Below are positions 1-5,938 of a stretch of DNA of 12,099 nt, piece after piece; the stretch's first letter is position 1, and each line of letters starts with the position of its first letter. This DNA comes from Bacillota bacterium (GTDB lineage Bacteria > Bacillota > Dethiobacteria > Dethiobacterales > Dethiobacteraceae). Under the pieces are notes generated by a model. That model searched no databases. It saw nothing but the letters and a program-made list of their open reading frames with translations, and was not told where the DNA came from. Where the stretch lies: assembly GCA_012841735.1 (NCBI GenBank), contig DUUE01000278.1, positions 1 to 12,099 of the forward strand. The letters run 5' to 3'. The translations under genes and the position numbers were made by a program.

Positions 1-2
1 CC

Positions 3-50
3 TGGGGTAAAGGGACGCAAGTGATAATCTCTCTTCCCGCCGGCTGTTAA
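3..50 (+). CDS. C-terminal end of a probable sensor histidine kinase (partial)
   Basis: Fifteen codons and a TAA stop are open from the left window edge on the plus strand. The residues read WGKGTQVIISLPAGC. The pattern G-K-G-T-x-V-x-x-x-L-P is what typically ends the HATPase_c domain of sensor histidine kinases, after the G2 box. A plus-strand hairpin with a T-rich tail starts four bases after the stop, which fits the end of a real transcription unit converging on the methyltransferase gene. The rest of the protein lies outside the window, so neither its sensor domain nor its partner regulator can be seen. Because only 15 residues are visible, another GHKL ATPase or a chance reading frame remains possible. 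Confidence 0.5.
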   Translation, partial: WGKGTQVIISLPAGC

Positions 51-53
51 CAG

Positions 54-80
54 GCTGCCGCATGGCAGCTTATTTTTTTT
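54..80 (+). terminator. Rho-independent terminator, plus strand
   Basis: A perfect 6-bp stem (GCTGCC, loop GCAT, GGCAGC; 54-59 with 64-69) is followed by the T-rich tail TTATTTTTTTT at 70-80. The polarity fits plus-strand transcription coming from the gene that ends at position 50. On the minus strand the run becomes A's before the hairpin, so it is not a convincing terminator for the methyltransferase, whose stop codon lies within the tail. Confidence 0.7.
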
Positions 81-1218
81 GCAGCACCAGCATCCGCTGG
101 GTGTTTGTGCCTTTGCTGTTATTGGTGACGGCAAAACAATGTGCAATTTTACTGAAGTTCTGACGCTGTACCAGCACTTCAACCGGTCGCAGGACACGGC
201 AGCCTGCAGCAGCCAGAGCCGCTGCAATAATTTCATCCAGATTTATTTTTTGTGTCCGGTATAATACATCACCCGCTTCTATTACACAGATGCCGCCCGG
301 CTTCAGGACGCGTGCCACCTCCTGCAGAAAACTGCCCATATAGTCCTGCCACTCTTTCAGGCTGTTTGTTTGCAGCATTTCAGACCTGAATGTTTCCGGA
401 TCTATGTCCAGAAACCAGTGTTCGAGCCAGTTATTGGTAATATAGTCCACTTTGTTTAAAAAGGGGGGCGAGGTGACAATGAGATCAATACATTCATTCT
501 GCCACTCACGCAGAGCACGGGCATCCCTTCTGGTATAACAGTTATGTGTACTCATCCGCCTGATTCCCGCAACCAGGTTATCCTGTAGTGCGGCTTTTGC
601 CTTGGCCAGCAGCCGTGGCGCCACAGGGCGGTATTCCGGTACCTGGCGGCGTTTTCTGTTTATCCGGTACTGCGCCTTGGGCGGCACGGAAAACTGCGGC
701 ATGGTGTACACGGAAAAAAAGCCGGGTGAGTGCCCGTGCAGCCTGGAAACTGCCAGCAGGGCAACAAAACAGGCAGCGGGAGATTTAGTTTCCCTGATTC
801 TTTTTTTCAGGATTAAAAGTTCCTGCAATGTTTTGGGGTGATAAAAAAGCAGCAGTTCCGGCGGGTACTTTTCTGCAACGCTGCCTTCCCAGTCAATGGT
901 GGCCAAAAAGGCACACACCTCGGACAGGGGGACGGGATTGGTCTTTGTCCGGGTCAGCCAGACGGCAAAGGGATTAATGTCATTGGCGTAAGCATAACGG
1001 CCCAGGATGTTGGCCTGCAAAACAGTTGTCCCCCGCCCGCAGAAAGGGTCGCCCACAACCTGCCCCGCTTTGGTAAACTTACGGATAAAATAATCCGGCA
1101 ATTCAGGTTTAAAGGCAGCCCTGTATGAAACAACATAATGCAAAGAATGCATCTGGCGCTGTCTGGCCGTCCAGTATTCCCCTTCTCTTCTGGGGATCAC
1201 GGGCAGTGTAGCCGGCAA
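70..1218 (-). CDS. Solitary site-specific DNA methyltransferase (N4-cytosine/N6-adenine type)
   Basis: Predicted SAM-dependent DNA amino-methyltransferase of 382 residues. The SAM-binding motif I is DPFCGRGT (residues 57-64), followed by an acidic motif-II-like residue in YANDINP (about D80). The catalytic motif IV is TSPPF (249-253), and VLKPGG (304-309) follows it. An SPPF/SPPY motif is typical of N4-cytosine enzymes but also occurs in N6-adenine enzymes. About 180 residues lie between motifs I and IV, longer than in simple gamma-class enzymes, and may hold target recognition. The start is TTG, chosen for GGGAGGG seven bases upstream; GTG at 1200 is a weaker alternative. No restriction endonuclease or specificity subunit lies in the visible flanks, so it looks solitary. 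An RNA methyltransferase of the Trm11-like kind is less likely given SPPF and the following D-Y...W-L...W-F pattern. Confidence 0.8.
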   Translation of the reverse strand: MPATLPVIPRREGEYWTARQRQMHSLHYVVSYRAAFKPELPDYFIRKFTKAGQVVGDPFCGRGTTVLQANILGRYAYANDINPFAVWLTRTKTNPVPLSEVCAFLATIDWEGSVAEKYPPELLLFYHPKTLQELLILKKRIRETKSPAACFVALLAVSRLHGHSPGFFSVYTMPQFSVPPKAQYRINRKRRQVPEYRPVAPRLLAKAKAALQDNLVAGIRRMSTHNCYTRRDARALREWQNECIDLIVTSPPFLNKVDYITNNWLEHWFLDIDPETFRSEMLQTNSLKEWQDYMGSFLQEVARVLKPGGICVIEAGDVLYRTQKINLDEIIAAALAAAGCRVLRPVEVLVQRQNFSKIAHCFAVTNNSKGTNTQRMLVLQKK

Positions 1219-1222
1219 TAAT

Positions 1223-1276
1223 GTTCCCTCCCGGAATTACTCTTAGGTATTCCTATGACAGAGGGAGCTTTTTTTT
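1223..1276 (+). terminator. Inverted repeat with T8 tail (plus-strand terminator or RBS-sequestering hairpin)
   Basis: GTTCCCTC (1223-1230) pairs with GAGGGAGC (1261-1268) over 8 bp with one G-T wobble, and eight T's follow at 1269-1276. An inner TAGG-TATT-CCTA hairpin sits in the loop. Read on the plus strand this resembles a terminator with a large loop, though no plus-strand gene ends here. Read on the minus strand, the distal arm contains the GGGAGGG ribosome binding site of the methyltransferase, so folding would hide that site. Confidence 0.4.
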
Positions 1277-1308
1277 GACAGCAAGAGACATTCTTTGCCG
1301 CCAAAGCA

Positions 1309-1338
1309 GAAAAAAACAGGCATGACTACATGCCTGTT
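1309..1338 (-). terminator. Rho-independent terminator of the redox operon
   Basis: A perfect 10-bp stem (AACAGGCATG, loop ACTA on the plus strand, CATGCCTGTT; 1315-1324 with 1329-1338) is followed on the minus strand by a run of seven T's (plus-strand A's at 1310-1316). It lies about 20 bp after the alcohol dehydrogenase stop codon and separates the redox operon from the methyltransferase gene. Confidence 0.9.
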
Positions 1339-1360
1339 CAGCAAGTTTTACCGCGGCAGT

Positions 1361-2470
1361 TTACTTTTCTCCGCCGATAACAATAACATTTTTGACCGCA
1401 CCGTGTTCCGCATCGTAAAATGCTTCATTGATTTGTTCCAGTGTATAACGGCGCGTCAGCATGCACTCAATATCAATAAACCCGTTTCTGTAGAATTCCA
1501 TTATTTTGGGGAAGTCCCGGCGAAAGTTAAGTGCACCCATGACGCTGCCGGTGAACTTTCTGCCGCTTAAAAATTCCATGGCCGAAATATTGTCCATAAA
1601 CTCGTCTTCAAACCTGGCATGGCCGATCATACAGACAGTTCCCCAGGGGGCCGTGATATCCATGGCCTGGCGTTTAATCCCGGGGGCCGCCACGGCAATA
1701 ATGGTGTAGTCGGCACCGTACTTGTTGATTGCACGCACCTGTGCCGCCACGTCACTCCGGGCGGCATTAATGGTATGTGTTGCACCGCATTTTTTTGCCA
1801 ATTCCAGTTTGCTGTCCAGCACATCAATGGCAATAATGGGGCAGGCGCCTGAAAGCCTTGCGCCCTGAACAGCCGCAATACCCACACCGCCGCAACCGAT
1901 AACGGCCACACTTTCCCCCGGCTTTACCTTGCAGCGGTTCAGGACTGCGCCGAAACCGCTGATAAAGCCGCATGACAAGGCCGACGCAACCGGGAAAGGT
2001 ATGTCGTCGTCAATCTTGCAGAGCGTGGCTTCATGACAGTTGCAGTACTCGGCAAAACCTGTGGCGGAGGAAGCCGTCTGCACGGGGATCCTTCCGTCGG
2101 CCCTTGTATAGGGTCCCGGTTTGCGAAACTCAAGGGGCGGTATATTCTCACAGAACCATGTTCTGTCATGCAGGCAGGGGGCGCAGGTGCCGCAGCCCGC
2201 CCTGATAATGGCACACACAACCCTGTCACCCGGTTTGACATAAGTGACTCCCGGGCCCACAGCATCGACAATACCGGCAATCTCATGCCCGGCCGTTGCA
2301 CAGCCTTCATAGGGGCCGTGTTCGCCCCGGATGCCGTGGATATCGCTGTGGCAGATGGTGCAAGTCATGACTTTCAGCCTGACTTCTTTTTCTTTTGGTT
2401 CGGCCAGTTCCATTTCTTCGATTGTGAACTGGCCTCCCATTTTCTCCACAACGGCAACTTTACATTTCAT
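1361..2470 (-). CDS. Zinc-dependent medium-chain alcohol dehydrogenase
   Basis: Member of the MDR/zinc alcohol dehydrogenase family, 369 residues, expected to interconvert an alcohol and an aldehyde or ketone with NAD(H) in the cytosol. Catalytic zinc ligands appear as C40 (CTICHSD), H62 in GHE and C167. The structural zinc site is the four-cysteine set C93, C96, C99 and C107. The Rossmann motif is GCGGVG (192-197). The acidic D216 at the end of the second strand favours NAD over NADP. The cysteine at the third catalytic position resembles class III-like and secondary-metabolism alcohol dehydrogenases. The start ATG has AAAGGAGG about 10 bp upstream. It is the last gene of a three-gene unit, 38 bp after the SDR, and a strong terminator follows. 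The substrate cannot be told from sequence. Confidence 0.9.
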   Translation of the reverse strand: MKCKVAVVEKMGGQFTIEEMELAEPKEKEVRLKVMTCTICHSDIHGIRGEHGPYEGCATAGHEIAGIVDAVGPGVTYVKPGDRVVCAIIRAGCGTCAPCLHDRTWFCENIPPLEFRKPGPYTRADGRIPVQTASSATGFAEYCNCHEATLCKIDDDIPFPVASALSCGFISGFGAVLNRCKVKPGESVAVIGCGGVGIAAVQGARLSGACPIIAIDVLDSKLELAKKCGATHTINAARSDVAAQVRAINKYGADYTIIAVAAPGIKRQAMDITAPWGTVCMIGHARFEDEFMDNISAMEFLSGRKFTGSVMGALNFRRDFPKIMEFYRNGFIDIECMLTRRYTLEQINEAFYDAEHGAVKNVIVIGGEK

Positions 2471-2508
2471 TTTTTGTCTGCCTCCTTTCCCCCGGCCAAA
2501 GGCGCTTA

Positions 2509-3282
2509 CTATCTCATCGTCCCGCCACCGTCAACAGAAATTGTCTCTCCCGTCATATAAAGTTCTTCCTGGACTAAAAACAGGATCAGCTTGGCCACAT
2601 CGATAGGTTTGCCCACCCTGCGGAGCGGATTCATTTTAGCCACAATGTCAAATTGTTCCCTGGGTGTTGTGGCATGCATGGGGGTGTCAATCATGCCGGG
2701 ACACACCGTATTGATGATGATATTGTCGGGGCCGAATCTCCTGGCAAAACTTTTTGTCTGGACAATAATACCGGCTTTGGAAGCAACATAAGCTGCGCTG
2801 CCCACGCCGCCGTTAAAGGCCGTGACGGAGCTGACATTGACAATTCTGCCGAACCTGTTTTTCTGCATCCCGGGAATAACGGCCCGCATAAAATTGTAAT
2901 GGCCGATCAGATTGACGTCCAGGACACGATGATACTGCTCCAGGGAGGTATGCATGAGAACGTCGCCGCCCATCTGCCCCGGTTCCCTGTCAACTTCTAT
3001 CCCTGCATTATTAACCAGTATATCTATCCTGCCAAAGCGCTGCAGGGCCTGTTCTACCGCCTGCGCAACGTCCGCTTCCACGGCCACGTCACACCTGATG
3101 GCCATTACCTGATCCGTAGTCTGCCTGATGACACTTTCCACTTCTTTCAGGGGCGCTTCCGTCCGCCCGATCAGAACGACGGCGGCACCCTGGGCGGCCA
3201 GCTGGATTGCCGTCTCGCGCCCAATCCCTTTGCCGGCCCCGGTAACCATGGCCACTTTGCCGGCTATGCCATAATCAATCAT
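2509..3282 (-). CDS. Short-chain dehydrogenase/reductase (SDR, FabG-like)
   Basis: Classical SDR of 257 residues, a typical family length. Visible motifs in order are the dinucleotide site TGAGKGIG (14-21), R40 after the second strand, D65 in RCDV, NNAG (91-94), a conserved N124, the catalytic serine in NVSS (about 151-152) and YVASK (Y165 and K169). The later PGMIDTPM motif and the ending GETISVDGGGTMR are also typical. The ATG at 3282 is preferred because AGAAGGAG lies 8 bp upstream; an adjacent TTG at 3285 is less well spaced. It begins 17 bp after the FAD oxidoreductase stop and so is probably cotranscribed with it. Many such proteins are labelled 3-oxoacyl-ACP reductase, but there is no fatty-acid gene nearby. 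A role in oxidising or reducing a hydroxyl of the same substrate as its neighbours is inferred. Confidence 0.92.
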   Translation of the reverse strand: MIDYGIAGKVAMVTGAGKGIGRETAIQLAAQGAAVVLIGRTEAPLKEVESVIRQTTDQVMAIRCDVAVEADVAQAVEQALQRFGRIDILVNNAGIEVDREPGQMGGDVLMHTSLEQYHRVLDVNLIGHYNFMRAVIPGMQKNRFGRIVNVSSVTAFNGGVGSAAYVASKAGIIVQTKSFARRFGPDNIIINTVCPGMIDTPMHATTPREQFDIVAKMNPLRRVGKPIDVAKLILFLVQEELYMTGETISVDGGGTMR

Positions 3283-3299
3283 CAAACCATCTCCTTCTG

Positions 3300-4820
3300 T
3301 TACATTGCTGTAACAATTTTGCCGTCAGGCTGTCTGATACCGATAAAATCTCCCGCCAGGACCACATGGTCGCCGACAAATTCCCGGACCCTGGCCCAAT
3401 GCCCCGTCAACTCCCGGTCAAGGGGAACCCCGTCTGCAATCATTTCCTGTCTTACCAGCTGCCCGTCCAATGCCCGCGGTGTAATTCCTTTCTGCAGGCA
3501 CAGGGCTGCGGCAGTTCCGGCAGCCTGACCCGTACCCATGGAAGGCGCAATAATACGGACCGCAGCCTGCGCATTAAACTCAGAAGAGATGCAGCGGCCG
3601 ACTACCAGCAGATTCTCGATTTTAAGCGGCACCAGGGCTCTGTAAGGTATTTCACAGTGGTTTCGGGGATCGACGCGCGCTTCCACTCCGGCCGGCCGGC
3701 CAAAAACATGCATTTCCTCGGAGCACTGCGGCTCCCTGCAAACGGCCCCCTCCAGCGGTGCAGGGACATGAACATGGCGCAGAAAACCGATCCTGCGGCT
3801 GGTTGGATGGTGTGTGTCAAAAAATTCAGGAAACCTGACGATGCCGTCGGCAAATTTCCTTCCGCATGCTACATCCTCATCTTTCAGGATGTATTCCCCG
3901 ATAATACGCCTGGAGTCGCGGATGCCATGCATGTTGGCAATACCGGTGATTCTGGACCGTGCGAAGCCGGGCACATATTTTTTAAAGAATTTTTCCAGCC
4001 ACAGCATTTGATTGTGCTGTTCAATGATCTGCCTGGTCAGGTCTTCCGGGTCAAGGTTCCTGGTATAAAAACTGTGTGTAGTCATCACTGTAATATCCGC
4101 ATCATGGGCTTCCGTATTGGGTATCTGGTAAATCAGTGCAGTGGGAAAAACAACAAAAGGCAGGTCCCCGTTTTTGACAGCCTCTTCCTCCAGTTCTTCC
4201 AGCAATCCGAACTTGTCAGACAGTTTGTCCGGACCCCGCTTCTCCCGCCATTCCGCATTGGCCCGGCCGTATGTCACAAGGTCCACATTTGCCATCCTGA
4301 ATGCCAGGGTGGTGGACATATTCAAACCGGCATATTGGGGACTGCCCACTTCGTACGGTGCGCCGGCATACGCGGCCACATCACCGTCTCCTGTCCCGTC
4401 AATCACAATCCCGGCGGAGATGGTAAACCTGCCTGCCTTACTATGGCAGACCACACCTTTGATTGTGTTGTCCTCCACAACTGCATCAACGGCCGTGACC
4501 CCGTAAAGAATGCGGCCCCCGGACTCAACCAGCATGCGTTCCAGCATCAGCTTTCCCTTGTCCGGGTCAATTACCGGCAGATGAGGCCGGTCAATGGCAT
4601 CGCCGTTTGCTTCCAGTCTTTTTAACCATTCTTTGCTGATGCCCTCGACAACGCCCGCAATGCCTGTGACATAACCGTTTGTTGCCAGTCCGCCCAGGGA
4701 ATGGGCGCTGTCAAGCAGCAGAGTACGTGCCCCCTTTCTGGCAGCCGTGATGGCGGCCGCCGCGCCACCCACACCGCCGCCGACCACGAGAACGTCATAG
4801 TAATTTGTACTGCCAAGCAT
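3300..4820 (-). CDS. FAD-dependent oxidoreductase (FAD_oxidored family)
   Basis: Flavoprotein of 506 residues. The N-terminal FAD-binding motif GGGVGG (14-19) is followed by D37 at the ribose-binding position and by SLGGLATNG, which is typical of the PF12831 FAD_oxidored family. A second flavin motif, DGTGDGD, is at about 141-147. The C-terminal stretch contains NLLVVGRCISSEFNAQ and then SMGTGQAAG, which closes the FAD fold. There is no signal peptide or membrane segment, so it is predicted to be cytosolic. The ATG has AAAGGAGA just upstream. It is the first gene of the redox operon, with a strong promoter about 137 nt upstream of its start. Known members include dehydrogenases and reductases of diverse organic substrates; the substrate here is unknown. 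Confidence 0.88.
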   Translation of the reverse strand: MLGSTNYYDVLVVGGGVGGAAAAITAARKGARTLLLDSAHSLGGLATNGYVTGIAGVVEGISKEWLKRLEANGDAIDRPHLPVIDPDKGKLMLERMLVESGGRILYGVTAVDAVVEDNTIKGVVCHSKAGRFTISAGIVIDGTGDGDVAAYAGAPYEVGSPQYAGLNMSTTLAFRMANVDLVTYGRANAEWREKRGPDKLSDKFGLLEELEEEAVKNGDLPFVVFPTALIYQIPNTEAHDADITVMTTHSFYTRNLDPEDLTRQIIEQHNQMLWLEKFFKKYVPGFARSRITGIANMHGIRDSRRIIGEYILKDEDVACGRKFADGIVRFPEFFDTHHPTSRRIGFLRHVHVPAPLEGAVCREPQCSEEMHVFGRPAGVEARVDPRNHCEIPYRALVPLKIENLLVVGRCISSEFNAQAAVRIIAPSMGTGQAAGTAAALCLQKGITPRALDGQLVRQEMIADGVPLDRELTGHWARVREFVGDHVVLAGDFIGIRQPDGKIVTAM

Positions 4821-4963
4821 TTTACTTCTCCTTTCTGTTCCCGCCGGTTTTTTCTTGTCGCGTTAGTGCCGGCAGAGAGAATTGGTTTGTGAATAAAATC
4901 TCAAAATACACTGCTATGTACGGTGCATAAAACCTGCCTGACGCAATTTTTTTATTAATTCAA

Positions 4964-4992
4964 ATTATACAATACTTTCACAGGGATGACAA
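4964..4992 (-). promoter_or_regulatory. Sigma-A type promoter of the redox operon
   Basis: On the minus strand TTGTCA (4992-4987) is separated by exactly 17 bp from TATAAT (4969-4964). That is one mismatch from the vegetative consensus in the -35 box and none in the -10 box. Transcription would start near 4957, giving a 5' leader of about 137 nt before the FAD oxidoreductase ATG at 4820. I recognise no riboswitch class in the leader, although GCCGG and CCGGC segments there could pair weakly. Confidence 0.85.
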
Positions 4993-5000
4993 TGAAACAG

Positions 5001-5028
5001 GGGTTGCCTCTGCGCCCCGCAGCAACCC
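5001..5028. repeat. Strong inverted repeat just upstream of the redox promoter
   Basis: GGGTTGC (5001-5007) pairs perfectly with GCAACCC (5022-5028). Inside it, TGCG pairs with CGCA around a CCC loop, leaving a 3-nt CTC bulge. The repeat ends 8 bp upstream of the -35 box and lies between the previous operon's terminator and the promoter. No T-run follows on either strand, so it is not a standard terminator. It could be an operator or activator site, or a 3' stabilising hairpin. Confidence 0.5.
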
Positions 5029-5056
5029 GTAATCAAGTGAAGAACATCTCCCGGGA

Positions 5057-5084
5057 AATAAAAAAACACCGCACAAGCGGTGCC
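5057..5084 (-). terminator. Rho-independent terminator after the FtsEX operon
   Basis: CACCGC (5067-5072) pairs with GCGGTG (5077-5082) around a 4-nt loop, and seven T's follow on the minus strand (plus-strand A's at 5060-5066). It starts about 30 bp after the stop codon of the CofE-like gene and closes the ftsE-led gene run. Confidence 0.85.
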
Positions 5085-5115
5085 CGGTAACCAACTAGTA
5101 TTTTGTTAAGCATTT

Positions 5116-5835
5116 TCATTCTTTTCGCCGAATCAGGATGAAAGGTGTCAGTTCACGGCCCTGGCCTGCCGGGTTATCCTTAATCAGCGCCGCCAAAAAA
5201 CTGTTGTCGTATGGATTGTCAGCGTTTTTCCCCAGAATCTCAATGTCAATATCGTTGGCATCGACAATCATACAATCGATGCCGAATTTTGCTTTTATCT
5301 CATCACAGACACGGTCAGGTTCGGCCGGCGCCAGAATGCCTTTGTCGGCATAATACTCCCAGCCCACAACACAAAAGCCGTCTATATTCCGCACATTGTT
5401 GCCAAGAATTTGATAAAAAAGCCCGCGTTTGCCGAATAATTTTCCGATGGCAGCAACAATCGCAGCCAGGAGAACACGCCACCAGCCGCACAGGTCTATT
5501 GCAGTCTGCATTTTATACACATTATCCATGGCAGGACCCGCCGGGTTCTTCAAGGCAAAACAGGAAAGAATTCTGGCCAGCAGGCTCACTTTCATTTCCG
5601 CTTTAAACTTTACCCGGCGCTGGCAAAGAGCAATCACCTTTTCCCCCATGGATAAAATGTCTCCCTCACGATAATGGGGCAGTACATACCTTTCAATCAA
5701 ATCAAAATAATTCTCCCCTACTTCAACGAAATGAGTGCGGATCGGAAACCTGTAAAAAACTTGTCCGTCCACTTCCCGTGTCAATTCATGCCCCGGATTT
5801 GCTTTTAAGGCAAAGGGAGCCTCCGCGTTTGTCAA
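5116..5835 (-). CDS. CofE-like (F420-0:gamma-glutamyl ligase family) protein, function uncertain
   Basis: Protein of about 239 residues resembling the CofE domain family, whose characterised members add gamma-linked glutamate to coenzyme F420-0 using GTP. The N-terminal part shows the family pattern YRFPIRTHFVEVGEN (28-42), then GDILSMGEKVIALCQRR (58-74), matching CofE's GD-x-hydrophobic-x-x-x-x-K-V segment. GLFYQILGNN...NIDGF (138-154) follows. A hydrophobic stretch, VLLAAIVAAIGKLFG (121-135), might touch the membrane. No other F420 gene is in view, and the divergence makes a different acceptor plausible. It is the last gene of the cell-wall operon, about 100 bp after the DUF4015 gene. TTG at 5835 is chosen because GAGGTGA is well spaced from it. 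GTG at 5844 sits almost on the ribosome site, and an in-frame TGA immediately precedes that GTG. Confidence 0.65.
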   Translation of the reverse strand: MTNAEAPFALKANPGHELTREVDGQVFYRFPIRTHFVEVGENYFDLIERYVLPHYREGDILSMGEKVIALCQRRVKFKAEMKVSLLARILSCFALKNPAGPAMDNVYKMQTAIDLCGWWRVLLAAIVAAIGKLFGKRGLFYQILGNNVRNIDGFCVVGWEYYADKGILAPAEPDRVCDEIKAKFGIDCMIVDANDIDIEILGKNADNPYDNSFLAALIKDNPAGQGRELTPFILIRRKE

Positions 5836-5938
5836 CTCACTCACCTCACCGGTTTTTCACTGATTACTGCGCTTCCCGTAAAACTCCCATAATTCTTACT
5901 TTATCCAGTCACACCTTTTTTCATACGGGCGGCCTCCG

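Noticed and set aside
2653..3528. 291-residue open frame on the plus strand
   Set aside because: It is antisense to the SDR and to the end of the FAD oxidoreductase, both of which carry intact catalytic motifs.
3366..4625. 419-residue open frame on the plus strand
   Set aside because: It is wholly antisense to the FAD oxidoreductase, which has clear family motifs and a strong ribosome site. The antisense translation shows no recognisable domain and is a G+C-driven shadow.
5901..5924. Seven-codon frame (MKKGVTG) with a GGAGG site 8 bp upstream, between the lipoprotein and the CofE-like gene
   Set aside because: It is too short to support without conservation or ribosome profiling; the ribosome site may be chance.
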